Shown: positions 7,844 to 15,928, numbered from the stretch's first letter. The stretch is DNA of 16,871 bases from DAIRET01 sp036795455 (GCA_036795455.1 DAIRET010000052.1:1-16871); one strand, 5' to 3'. Translations and numbers: made by a program. The notes: generated by a model from the letters alone, not told the origin.

Positions 7844-8331
7844 TAAGAAATATTACGATTTCGGAGAATGGACATGAATACATATCAGACCTTCCATTCA
7901 TGATTAATGAACAGCCGGCAGAGGGTGAGAAAAGATTTAGGTTTAATACTTTTCTTGCAGAAAAAGGGGACCAATCCACATTTTATGGTTATGAAGAATT
8001 TGATTTCTCAGGTTTAACTGCATCAGCCGGATTAATTTATCCAGCGGTAATTAAAACAAAAGATGATTTGAGAAAACTTGATGTTTATGAATTAATTTCC
8101 AGCGGCTATACAACCGTTAAGATAAACTGGAAACCTGGAGATGATGAAGAAGTGTACTTGTTAAATCTGGCTGACGAAGGGAAAGAAATAAGTATGTCGG
8201 ATTTATTTAAGCCTGGAAGAAAACCGAATTTTATATTCAAAAAAGGAGATGAAGTAGTATATGCTTTCATTAACAACTATTTACTGGATGTGAAAAACAA
8301 GTCAACAATTATTGCTACAGGTAAAAAGTGA
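7828..8331 (+). CDS. C-terminal part of the same M14 carboxypeptidase, out of frame
   Basis: The frame is open from 7795 and reads KLPENERYLYDILIRNITI, which joins naturally to the upstream protein at VYK. The rest (about 167 residues from the TTG at 7828) is a C-terminal domain with no catalytic residues. It has an alternating beta pattern and no signal peptide or ribosome site of its own, so it is unlikely to be an independent gene. Position, strand and sequence continuity support one ancestral gene from 6875 to 8331 broken by a one-base loss in an A-run. A sequencing error is possible; so is phase variation or programmed slippage. Confidence 0.75.
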   Translation: MYDILIRNITISENGHEYISDLPFMINEQPAEGEKRFRFNTFLAEKGDQSTFYGYEEFDFSGLTASAGLIYPAVIKTKDDLRKLDVYELISSGYTTVKINWKPGDDEEVYLLNLADEGKEISMSDLFKPGRKPNFIFKKGDEVVYAFINNYLLDVKNKSTIIATGKK

Positions 8332-8372
8332 ACGGTTGTGGAATAAATCATATTAGTTTCGAAAAATCTTCT

Positions 8373-8380
8373 TAATTTTG
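8373..8380 (+). promoter_or_regulatory. Bacteroidota-type -7 element TAATTTTG before the sigma gene
   Basis: TAATTTTG matches the TAnnTTTG -7 consensus used by the primary sigma factor of Bacteroidota. It lies 41 bp before the ATG at 8422, and a partial -33 match (TTAG) is about 20 bp further upstream. Confidence 0.45.
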
Positions 8381-8421
8381 CACATTATTTAATTAATTAT
8401 TGAAACTCTAAAAATCAATTA

Positions 8422-8988
8422 ATGAAGGATAACAACCTTTTATACGAGGAATTTGAGAAAGAAGCGATACCGCATATGGACGCATTGTTTAATTTTGCGC
8501 TCCGTATGGTAGGCGATTCGGACGATGCAAATGACCTGGTTCAAGAAACTTATCTAAGAGCTTTCAGGTTTTGGGATAAGTTTGAAAAAGGAACCAATTG
8601 TAAAGCATGGCTGTTTAGAATTTTAAAGAATACCTATATCAATTCTTACCGGAAACAAACTAAAGAGCCTAATAAAGTCGACTATGAAGAAGTAGAAAAC
8701 TTTTATGAAAATGCAAAACCTTCTTCAACAGATGACGCCCATTTGGAAAAAGAGATTTTTGATAATTTGTTGGATGACGAAGTCTCCCGCGCTATTTCAT
8801 CCCTACCGGAAGATTTCAGAACTGTAGTAATTCTTTCTGATATTGAAGGTTTTACTTACGAAGAAATAGCTGACTTTATTGATTGCCCGGTTGGAACGGT
8901 TCGTTCAAGGCTGCACAGGGCAAGGAAAATGCTTTTTACAAAACTTCACAAATACGCATCATCCAAAGGATATGCGTTGAATAATTAA
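8422..8988 (+). CDS. ECF RNA polymerase sigma factor (RpoE/SigR-like)
   Basis: A 188-residue ECF sigma factor with only regions 2 and 4. Region 2 (about 14-80) has DANDLVQETYLRAFRFWDKF and the recognition segment GTNCKAWLFRILKNTYIN. Region 4 (about 126-172) has SLPEDFRTVVILSDIEG followed by the helix-turn-helix TYEEIADFIDCPVGTVRSR. The region 2 wording resembles the SigR/SigH-type ECF group, known for thiol stress control in actinobacteria. That resemblance is from memory and not a classification. The gene is followed after 8 bp by a membrane protein that is probably its anti-sigma factor, so the pair should respond to an envelope or periplasmic signal. Targets are unknown; the acyl-reductase operon begins 110 bp after the pair. 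Confidence 0.95.
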   Translation: MKDNNLLYEEFEKEAIPHMDALFNFALRMVGDSDDANDLVQETYLRAFRFWDKFEKGTNCKAWLFRILKNTYINSYRKQTKEPNKVDYEEVENFYENAKPSSTDDAHLEKEIFDNLLDDEVSRAISSLPEDFRTVVILSDIEGFTYEEIADFIDCPVGTVRSRLHRARKMLFTKLHKYASSKGYALNN

Positions 8989-8996
8989 AATGAAAA

Positions 8997-9821
8997 ATGG
9001 AAGAAAATAAAATAAACGAGCTCATCACCGCACTTGTGGATGATGAATTACCAGATGAAAAAGAGAGGGAGTCGGTTTTAGCGTTAGTAAAAGAGAATCC
9101 GGAATATTCGTTCTCGCATGATGTTCAATTGATTACTAAAAGAACGGTATTAAAACATAAAAATCTTGTTACTGCCCCCGAAAGCCTCCGAAGAAATATA
9201 ATAAGACAAATCAAACCGCGGGTACCGTTTTATCAAAAAGTATTTAACAACCTTTTCGATATTAAACCTCCCGTTTATGCTTATGCGTCAGTTGTTGTTA
9301 TTATTATTATATCTTTATTCCTAATTACAAGCAATTCAAATGACGAACAGTTTTTGAATCAAAATAGGAATGATTTTGTCCTAACCGCAAAAAATAACTT
9401 TTACAGTTTTATGGATGGGAAAATAAATCCGGATATACTAACAAGTGATCCTGCTTTATTAAAGAAATTCTTTAAAGAAAAAGGGATTGTGTACAAAACA
9501 GAAGTTCCCTGTTTTAAGAATTGGGTTTTAGTTGGGGGTGTAATATCATCTGCCAACGGGGAAAAATATGCCCATATGCTTTATAGGAACGACGAAGGGA
9601 AGATGATTTATGTCTTCCAGGTATGTGAAAAATATTTGAGCAAATCATCTACATTATATGTTACAAAAGATATTATGGATTGCGTCCAGGCAAGAAAATT
9701 CTTTAGTGAAAAAAGCGGTGTTACGAATACTTATCTAACAAAGCACCACGGAAATCTTTTTGCTATTGTAACAAACGATGTTTCGCAGAGTGAAGAAAAT
9801 TTAATATCCGAATTTCAATAA
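8997..9821 (+). CDS. Membrane anti-sigma factor-like protein
   Basis: A 274-residue single-pass membrane protein. Residues 1-90 should be cytoplasmic: they begin with the acidic anti-sigma-like stretch NELITALVDDELPDE, which resembles the N-terminal helix of anti-sigma domains. The usual zinc motif HxxxCxxC is absent; there is no cysteine before the membrane helix. The membrane segment is about 93-111. The outer domain (112-274) has three cysteines, C172, C210 and C229, and a GGVISSANGEKYAHMLYRNDEG segment. I infer a zinc-free anti-sigma factor that senses a periplasmic condition, perhaps redox. The 8-bp gap and lack of a clear ribosome site suggest translational coupling to the sigma gene. 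Confidence 0.8.
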   Translation: MEENKINELITALVDDELPDEKERESVLALVKENPEYSFSHDVQLITKRTVLKHKNLVTAPESLRRNIIRQIKPRVPFYQKVFNNLFDIKPPVYAYASVVVIIIISLFLITSNSNDEQFLNQNRNDFVLTAKNNFYSFMDGKINPDILTSDPALLKKFFKEKGIVYKTEVPCFKNWVLVGGVISSANGEKYAHMLYRNDEGKMIYVFQVCEKYLSKSSTLYVTKDIMDCVQARKFFSEKSGVTNTYLTKHHGNLFAIVTNDVSQSEENLISEFQ

Positions 9822-9852
9822 TTTTCTCATCCATCCTCTTTACTTCTTAGAT

Positions 9853-9905
9853 GAAATTAATTATTTTCAAGTAGAAATAATTAATTTCTGCAACACACTT
9901 TTTTA
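9853..9905 (+). terminator. AT-rich hairpin followed by T-tract after the sigma/anti-sigma pair
   Basis: A 14-bp stem, GAAATTAATTATTT (9853-9866) with AAATAATTAATTTC (9875-9888), has an 8-nt loop. A T-run (9900-9905) follows about 11 nt later. The stem is almost all A:T and the spacing is long, so it is a poor terminator by the usual rules. It might also be an operator for the downstream operon. Confidence 0.35.
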
Positions 9906-9930
9906 ATCTATTAATTAAATAGGTATCTCT

Positions 9931-11049
9931 ATGACGGAACATACAACTGATAAACTATTTCAAATTGAAGATGTTTACAACTATTCAGATGAGAATCGAA
10001 AACTATTCATTGAATCGGTAAAAGAGATGTTTCAATTCCACTATGAACGCTCACAAATATTTCGCGGAATTTGCGATCAGTACAATTTTACACTTCAAGA
10101 TATTCAAAACGAAAATGATATTTACCGTATCCCCCATATTTTTGTAACTGCATTCAAAAAAATGAAAATACTTTCACTTCCGGAAGAAGAGATTGTTATT
10201 ACTTTAACTTCTTCAGGGACGCAAGGACAAAAGAGCCAGACGAACCTTGATCAAATTACACTTGACAGGCAAACTGCAATAAGGGCAAATACTGTTAAAT
10301 CAATGGGAATGCTCAGTGAAGAAAAAGTAAACACAATAGTATTTTCTTATGACCCTGCTACCGGAGGAGATAGAGGTGCTGCTTATACTTTTCGTATGTA
10401 TTCATCCTTTGCACCTTCCGAAGAGATGTTTTATGCTCTTAAACCTGGAGTTGCAGGTGAACCGGTATTCGAGCTTGAGAAATCAATTGAAAAAATAATC
10501 GAGTTTTCTTTAACAGGGTTACCCCTTCGTGTTATAGGTTTCCTTGCTTTCAGTTTTGTTACATTTAAAGAAATGAAGAAGAGAGGTATTAAGTTACAAT
10601 TTCCTTCATCAAGTTTGCTTTTAACCGGTGGCGGTTGGAAATCGCATACAGGCGAAACAGTCGATTTTGAAGGTTACGCAGAATTGGTTGAATCTGTACT
10701 TGGAATAAAGAGAGACCGGATTCGTGATTTCTTCGGAATGGTTGAGCATGGTATTCCTTATATGAGCTGTCCTCAGCGTCATTTTCATATCCCTGTGTAT
10801 GCAAAAGCCTGCGCCATTGATCCGGGCACACTGGCGGTCCTTCCGAAAGGAGAAGCCGGACTACTTAAATTAATTACAACATTTTCACGCAGTGTACCAT
10901 CAATCTCGGTTTTGAGTACGGACATTGGACTGGTTGAATCAAACTGCCCGTGCGGAATTCCCGGCAATTATATTGTGCTGAAAGGGAGAGGCGGAGTCCA
11001 GAAACATGCGGGATGCGCAATCTCTGCTTCACAATTAATAAAGATATAA
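9931..11049 (+). CDS. LuxE-type acyl-protein synthetase
   Basis: A 372-residue adenylating enzyme of the LuxE family. In bioluminescent bacteria LuxE activates a fatty acid with ATP and carries it as a thioester on a cysteine near its C-terminus, for reduction by LuxC. Visible here are the nucleotide-binding loop LTSSGTQGQKSQ (about 92-103), LLLTGGGWKSH, FFGMVEHG, a CPCG segment, and the C-terminal HAGCAISASQL with C362, which sits where the LuxE acyl-carrier cysteine lies. An AGGT site precedes the ATG. The stop codon overlaps the ribosome site of the next gene, a LuxC-type reductase, so the two are made together. No luciferase subunits are present, so the aldehyde or acyl product serves another purpose. 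The closest alternative is a member of the wider PaaK/CapK superfamily, but the C-terminal Cys favours LuxE. Confidence 0.9.
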   Translation: MTEHTTDKLFQIEDVYNYSDENRKLFIESVKEMFQFHYERSQIFRGICDQYNFTLQDIQNENDIYRIPHIFVTAFKKMKILSLPEEEIVITLTSSGTQGQKSQTNLDQITLDRQTAIRANTVKSMGMLSEEKVNTIVFSYDPATGGDRGAAYTFRMYSSFAPSEEMFYALKPGVAGEPVFELEKSIEKIIEFSLTGLPLRVIGFLAFSFVTFKEMKKRGIKLQFPSSSLLLTGGGWKSHTGETVDFEGYAELVESVLGIKRDRIRDFFGMVEHGIPYMSCPQRHFHIPVYAKACAIDPGTLAVLPKGEAGLLKLITTFSRSVPSISVLSTDIGLVESNCPCGIPGNYIVLKGRGGVQKHAGCAISASQLIKI

Positions 11050-11053
11050 GGAG
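11048..11053 (+). promoter_or_regulatory. Ribosome site AAGGAG overlapping the LuxE-like stop codon
   Basis: AAGGAG overlaps the TAA at 11047-11049 and lies 8 nt before the ATG at 11062, so it supports that start. A closer ATG at 11057 opens only a two-codon frame (ATG ATA TGA). Confidence 0.7.
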
Positions 11054-11061
11054 AAAATGAT

Positions 11062-13722
11062 ATGATTAACTGGTATAAATTCGGTGAGTTTGTTCAATCT
11101 TCTCAGATTACACCGCAAATAATAAGTGAAGTGATTGAACAAGGAAAACTTCTTAAGGAAGTATATGCTGAAGTTCCGATAGAGAAAATTGCACAGGTGC
11201 TTGATGAAGCAGGAAAAAAAATAGACGATGTAAATCATCCGGTATACAAAAAGACACTTGAAATAATGCCTTCGCAGATTCACTTCTCCAAAGAAATGGT
11301 TATTGCCGGTTTAGCTGCCGTACAGGAACTTCTCCGGTTTGACAACATAATTAAAAGATTGAACATTGACCTCGGTAGTGCATCCTACCTTGATACTTTT
11401 ACTTACCACAATAAATTTGACGGTTTTATTCGAGCTGTTCCGCATGGAGTTGCAGTTCATATTTCCGCTGGTAATGTTTTTGTCGGTGCAGTGGATACTA
11501 TTGTGCAAGGTATTGTAACAAAAAATATAAACGTATTGAAGATGTCTTCGTTCGACCCGGTTTTCCCGCTTCTCTTTGCAGAACTGATTAAAGAATGCGA
11601 CCCGGATCGTGTTGTGTATCCATATTTCTCATTAATCCCGTTCCAGAGCGGCAATCTTGAAATTGAAAAAATTCTTAAACAGGAAAGCGACTTGCTGATT
11701 GTTTACGGCGGTAAAGAAGCTGTTGAAGCATATCGCAACGGCAGGGGACTTCATACAAAAATTTTAGAGTACGGTCCTAAATACTCATGTATGGTTATTG
11801 ATTCAGACTATTTGATGAGTTTTAATCTTAAAGAGATAACCGATAACATTGCAACCGATTTTTCAATGTGGGAGCAGTCGGCATGTTCTTCACCGCATTC
11901 GATTTTTATTAAAGGAATTGAAAACGCAAAAAAACTTGCTGCTTCCTTAAAAGAATCTTTTGAAGACATGAGGAAGAAATACCCGTTCCCTAAAATTGAT
12001 TTTAACGAACATGTTGAAATTACACGAACGCGTGAGCTTGCAAGAGTTGAACAAGCACTCGGTAATTCGGAATTAATTATTCCGGGTGTTGATGATCAAA
12101 GCTGGACGATTATTCTTGACAAAATACCAAGATTCAATATCTCCTGCCAGCATAGAACTGCCTACATTATTGTTATCGATAGTTACGATGATGTGTTCGA
12201 TGCTCTTTCCGGGTACGGAAAATTTATTCAATCAATTGGAATATTAGCAGAGCCGAAAACTCTTTTTGAATTATCCGAAAGATTAGCCGTTATCGGTGCC
12301 GATAGAGTTACTGAATTAGGAGCAATGTCGAGAAGGAAACACGGAACTCCGCATGACGGCACAAAAGGACTTGCTGAATTTGTCCGTTGGGTTTCTATCG
12401 GTCATTCGAAGAAATTTGAAGACCCGTTCGATTACCTTAATGATGAAAAAAGAGATTCGATTACTCTCGCAAGGATGAATTACCTGGTCTCATTTGCAAA
12501 AGAAAAATCGAAGTTTTATAGTGAGAGACTTCCCGAGAAACAATTAACCGGATTGGATGAATTAAAACAAATACCTATTCTTGAGCAATCGGTGTTCAAA
12601 TCGCATCTACCTCCTTACGGAGAAGGGATTTTAACCGGTAAGCTCGGAGATTCGATTTCATTTTCAAGCGGAGGAACCACAGGCACACCGAAGTTTGTCT
12701 ATAGAACTTTAGACGAAACCCATTACAATGCAAGGGCAATGGGAAAAGGGCTTTACCTTGCAGGTTTTAAACCAAACGATGTAATTGCAAATCTTTTCTT
12801 CGTGGGAAATTTATGGGCTTCATTCATTTCCGTAAATATGGCTCTCGAAGAGATAGGCTGTCATATCTTACCGATGGCAGGCAGCATTGAAATGGATAAT
12901 ATTATTTCTTACTTAACCGCATTCAAACCGGATGGTGCGGCTTCAATTCCTTCTGTATTGATTTCAATTGCACAGCGGGTTGAAAAAGAAAAACTCGGTT
13001 TGAAAATAAAGAAACTCGTTTACGGCGGAGAGCATATGCCGCAGGCTGCAAAAGAGTATGTATCAAAGATACTCGGCACAGAGATAATTGCATCAGCCGG
13101 ATACGCAACGAATGATACCGGTGCAGTCGGCTATCAATGCGAATTCTGCAAAGGCTCGGTTCATCACGTACACGAAGATATACATTATGTTGAAATAGTT
13201 GACCCGGAAACAAATGAACCGCTTCCGGTTGGTGAAATCGGAAATATTATAGTTACAAACATCAACCGGTTCTTAATGCCTGTTATCCGTTATGATGTTG
13301 GTGATAGAGGACGTTTGCTGAAAGAGAAATGTGCTTGCGGAAGGGGAACACGATTACTTGAACTACTCGGCAGATCGGATGAAGTTATCGTTATCGGTGC
13401 CGATAATATCTCGGTTGATGTTATTGCTTCAATTATTGCGGAATTCAAAGAGCTATCACAAAACTTCAGAATGACGGCAAAAGTAAAAGAGGGAATTGAA
13501 TATCTCCAGCTTGAAATCGAATCGAAAGAAGAGATGAAAACCGCTGATGCTTCACTTCTTACACAAAAAGTAAAAGATACATTTTTAAAAGAAAAACCAG
13601 TGTACAAGGCTTCATTAAAAAACAGCGGAGTAGGAGAACCGGTTGTAATTATCCTTAAACCGGGTGAAGTACCGAAGAATCCCAAAACCGGGAAAATAAG
13701 AAAGGTAATAGATGAACGTTAA
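11062..13722 (+). CDS. LuxC-type acyl-CoA reductase fused to PaaK/LuxE-like adenylation domain
   Basis: An 886-residue two-enzyme fusion. Residues 1 to about 450 are a LuxC-type acyl reductase (aldehyde dehydrogenase fold). They contain PHGVAVHISAGNVFVG and the catalytic cysteine C275 in WEQSACSSPHS. Residues from about 470 are an adenylate-forming domain with the phosphate loop SSGGTTGTPK (535-544), YGGE (654-657), YATNDTG, YDVGDRG, GRSDEVIVIG and the C-terminal lysine K878 in NPKTGKIRK, so it looks catalytically complete. Cysteine pairs CEFC and CAC may bind zinc, as in some PaaK relatives. Ordinary LuxC is about 480 residues and carries no such domain. I infer that the C-terminal half activates an acid as adenylate or CoA ester, and the N-terminal half reduces the acyl group to an aldehyde. 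The gene overlaps the next one by 11 bp. Confidence 0.92.
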   Translation: MINWYKFGEFVQSSQITPQIISEVIEQGKLLKEVYAEVPIEKIAQVLDEAGKKIDDVNHPVYKKTLEIMPSQIHFSKEMVIAGLAAVQELLRFDNIIKRLNIDLGSASYLDTFTYHNKFDGFIRAVPHGVAVHISAGNVFVGAVDTIVQGIVTKNINVLKMSSFDPVFPLLFAELIKECDPDRVVYPYFSLIPFQSGNLEIEKILKQESDLLIVYGGKEAVEAYRNGRGLHTKILEYGPKYSCMVIDSDYLMSFNLKEITDNIATDFSMWEQSACSSPHSIFIKGIENAKKLAASLKESFEDMRKKYPFPKIDFNEHVEITRTRELARVEQALGNSELIIPGVDDQSWTIILDKIPRFNISCQHRTAYIIVIDSYDDVFDALSGYGKFIQSIGILAEPKTLFELSERLAVIGADRVTELGAMSRRKHGTPHDGTKGLAEFVRWVSIGHSKKFEDPFDYLNDEKRDSITLARMNYLVSFAKEKSKFYSERLPEKQLTGLDELKQIPILEQSVFKSHLPPYGEGILTGKLGDSISFSSGGTTGTPKFVYRTLDETHYNARAMGKGLYLAGFKPNDVIANLFFVGNLWASFISVNMALEEIGCHILPMAGSIEMDNIISYLTAFKPDGAASIPSVLISIAQRVEKEKLGLKIKKLVYGGEHMPQAAKEYVSKILGTEIIASAGYATNDTGAVGYQCEFCKGSVHHVHEDIHYVEIVDPETNEPLPVGEIGNIIVTNINRFLMPVIRYDVGDRGRLLKEKCACGRGTRLLELLGRSDEVIVIGADNISVDVIASIIAEFKELSQNFRMTAKVKEGIEYLQLEIESKEEMKTADASLLTQKVKDTFLKEKPVYKASLKNSGVGEPVVIILKPGEVPKNPKTGKIRKVIDER

Positions 13723-15205
13723 AATTAACAGGCAGATATTAAAAAGAGGTCAACTTGCATCGTTATCTATCCCTGCGGATGTGCAGTACTTACCGCTTCT
13801 TCACAGTTTTGCAAGGGGTATTGCAAACTGGTTTAGTTTTGGGGAGAATGATATTCATGATATTGAGCTGATTGTTGAAGAGACATTTGTAAATATTATT
13901 GAAAACTCTTTCGAACCCGGCGAGCTTGGTGCTTGTGATGTTTTTTTTTCCTACAAACCCGGCAAGTTAGTTATTGCATTTGAAGATAAAGGACTACCGC
14001 TTGATATTGAAAAACTTGAAAGAGAGGAAAAGTCGGCAACCGGGTTTTTGTTAATAAAACATCTTGCAGATGAATTCTCATTTATAAATAAAGGTTCCCA
14101 GGGGAAAAGGTGGGAGCTTGCAAAAAATCTGCCTATAGAAAACATTGATGAAATCTTAATTGATGAAAAACCCCCGGCTGAAGTAATCCAGGCTTCAAAA
14201 GATGAACAACTTACTTTCAGAATGCTTGTACCCGAAGATGCAATTGAACTTTCACGACTCGCATACAGAGCTTACGGCTATACTTATGTCAATGTTGTTT
14301 ATTATCCCAATAAGATACGTGAACTTCTTGAACACGGTTTAATGCACGGCTGTGCCGCAGTGAATTCAAACGGTGAATTGATTGCACATCTCGGGTTGTT
14401 TTCTGAAAAACCGGAATCGAAAGTAGTGGACTCCAGTATGGCAGTTGTCGATCCGAAATATAGAGGACATAATCTTTTCAAGCGGCTTAAATCTCAAGCG
14501 GTTGAATTCGGAATTAAAACCGGGTTGTACGGTCTTTATAGCGAAAGTGTTACTATTCATCCTTTCACTCAAAAAGGGAATATAACTCTCGGTGCGTCTG
14601 AAATCGGTTCTTTGCTTGCGTTTACTCAGGAGAGTGTTTCATTCAAAAAAATCGACGAAGAAGGAACGGGCGAAAGACAGGCGGTTATATTATTCTATCT
14701 TAGGCTTAATGCAGAAGAGAAACGAACTATTTTTCTCCCGCCGGAGTACGCGGAAATTACAAGCGAGATTTATTCAAGATTAAAACTTAATAGAGAGATT
14801 GTTACTTCTACTGAAGGAAAACTTGATAAATTAAAACCGAATTCTTCAATTGATGTGAACTTCAAACCGGATTTGAATTCCGCTATGATGATTGTTAAAG
14901 AGTACGGTAACGATATTGTTTCTATTGTAAGGCATCATTTGAAAGAATTCTGTTTGAAAAAAATAGATACTATTTATCTTGATTTACCGCTTTCGGACGC
15001 AGCAACAATGCGTTTCGCAAAGGATTTCAATAAGCTCGGTTTTTTCTTCGGGGGTGCGATTCCGGAATTCAGAGAAGGTGATGTACTGAAACTTCAATAT
15101 CTGAATAATATACTAGTTGACCCGGAAAAAATTATTGCAGTTTCCGATTTCGGAAAGAAACTATTGAAGTTCATATTGGATGATAGACAAAGAACAACTT
15201 TTTAA
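13712..15205 (+). CDS. RsbW-like ATPase domain fused to GNAT acetyltransferase and a third domain
   Basis: A 497-residue multidomain cytoplasmic protein. Residues about 15-142 form a GHKL ATPase of the anti-sigma kinase type: N-box ELIVEETFVNIIEN (52-65), G1-like EDKGLPLD (D92, G94) and SATGFLLIKHLAD. Residues about 165-320 are a GNAT fold with the acetyl-CoA loop DPKYRGHNLFKRL (Y250-R251-G252). The last third (about 345-490) ends LPLSDAATMRFAKDFNKLGFFFGGAIPEF and looks like a degenerate second GNAT-type domain. The start overlaps the preceding stop by 11 bp, with AAAGG 6 nt upstream, so translation is coupled. The context suggests acyl or acetyl transfer tied to the LuxE/LuxC pathway, with the ATPase domain as a regulator or a phospho-switch. 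No partner anti-anti-sigma gene is visible. Confidence 0.85.
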   Translation: MNVKINRQILKRGQLASLSIPADVQYLPLLHSFARGIANWFSFGENDIHDIELIVEETFVNIIENSFEPGELGACDVFFSYKPGKLVIAFEDKGLPLDIEKLEREEKSATGFLLIKHLADEFSFINKGSQGKRWELAKNLPIENIDEILIDEKPPAEVIQASKDEQLTFRMLVPEDAIELSRLAYRAYGYTYVNVVYYPNKIRELLEHGLMHGCAAVNSNGELIAHLGLFSEKPESKVVDSSMAVVDPKYRGHNLFKRLKSQAVEFGIKTGLYGLYSESVTIHPFTQKGNITLGASEIGSLLAFTQESVSFKKIDEEGTGERQAVILFYLRLNAEEKRTIFLPPEYAEITSEIYSRLKLNREIVTSTEGKLDKLKPNSSIDVNFKPDLNSAMMIVKEYGNDIVSIVRHHLKEFCLKKIDTIYLDLPLSDAATMRFAKDFNKLGFFFGGAIPEFREGDVLKLQYLNNILVDPEKIIAVSDFGKKLLKFILDDRQRTTF

Positions 15206-15270
15206 TACTTATGTTTGTATTGGATGTTTAGAATTTATATTTCAGTTTAATATTTCTTTCAAGGTAAACC

Positions 15271-15738
15271 ATGAACATAAAAAACATACTGCTCGCAACA
15301 GATTTCAGCAAACATTCTCTCAATGCTGAATACTTCGCTATCTCAAGGGCAGAGAGCGAAAACGCAAAAATCCATCTTCTGCATGTTATTCAAAAATCCG
15401 CTCCGATTCTGGCAATCAGAACACTTGACCTGTCTGAGGAAAAAATTAATGAATCAATCATGGAAGAAGCAGAAAAAAAATTGGAGAAAATTCTTTCGGG
15501 TATGAAAACCAAAACTTCTGCGGAGATAATTCCAGTAATAAGAAGGGGAATAGCATACGAGGAAATAGTGAAGTATTCTAATGAAAACAATATTGATCTA
15601 ATTGTTATTTCTACGAGTGGAAAAACAGGGTTCCTTCAAAAACTTCAAGGAAGTGTTGCAGAAAAAGTATATCATACGGCAAAATGCCCAGTCCTTGTAA
15701 TTACACCGGACGAAGAGTTTTTCTTAAAACCAGTGTAG
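15271..15738 (+). CDS. Universal stress protein, UspA family
   Basis: A 155-residue single-domain Usp. It starts KNILLATDFS and ends with STSGKTGFLQKLQGSVAEKV then CPVLVI. The nucleotide loop fits G-x2-G-x9-G-S of ATP-binding Usp proteins, except that the first glycine is serine (STSG). Binding is therefore likely but uncertain. Usp proteins act as dimers in energy starvation and other stresses. It is 65 bp after the acyl-reductase operon with no strong terminator between, so read-through is possible. A weak AAGG lies before the ATG. Confidence 0.93.
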   Translation: MNIKNILLATDFSKHSLNAEYFAISRAESENAKIHLLHVIQKSAPILAIRTLDLSEEKINESIMEEAEKKLEKILSGMKTKTSAEIIPVIRRGIAYEEIVKYSNENNIDLIVISTSGKTGFLQKLQGSVAEKVYHTAKCPVLVITPDEEFFLKPV

Positions 15739-15745
15739 TCGTATG

Positions 15746-15766
15746 GAAGGATATATATAATCCTTC
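15746..15766 (+). terminator. Short hairpin after the Usp gene
   Basis: GAAGGAT (15746-15752) pairs with ATCCTTC (15760-15766) around a 7-nt loop of alternating A and T. There is no T-tract afterwards, so termination would be weak. Confidence 0.3.
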
Positions 15767-15917
15767 GCTGGAATTCTTGCTTTCGATAATCGGTTACAAA
15801 TAATTTATTCAGAGGTATCCATTTGTTCATAAAGCGATGATTTTTCTTTTTACTTTTACCCCGAAGTTTTCTCTTTTCAAATTATCAAATATGAATTATA
15901 TTGGAGCGGGCAAAAAT

Positions 15918-15925
15918 AAGGAGGT
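15918..15925 (+). promoter_or_regulatory. Strong Shine-Dalgarno AAGGAGGT before the CBS gene
   Basis: A near-complete anti-16S match with 3-4 nt before the ATG at 15929. It fixes the start and shows that this organism uses Shine-Dalgarno initiation at least in part. Upstream, TTTTCA-17 nt-TATATT is a possible but unproven promoter. Confidence 0.7.
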
Positions 15926-15928
15926 GCA

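Noticed and set aside
7828..8331. Independent small gene of unknown function
   Set aside because: There is no ribosome site, only a TTG start, and its upstream frame joins smoothly to the preceding peptidase, so it is best read as the same gene.
13290..13685. 131-residue minus-strand ORF inside the LuxC-adenylation fusion
   Set aside because: It lies fully antisense to conserved adenylation motifs; its composition (Ser/Phe-rich) is typical of a shadow frame.
9931..13722. Bioluminescence (lux) operon
   Set aside because: Only luxC- and luxE-type genes are present; there is no luciferase alpha or beta subunit and no luxD, and LuxC/LuxE homologs also occur in non-luminous bacteria.
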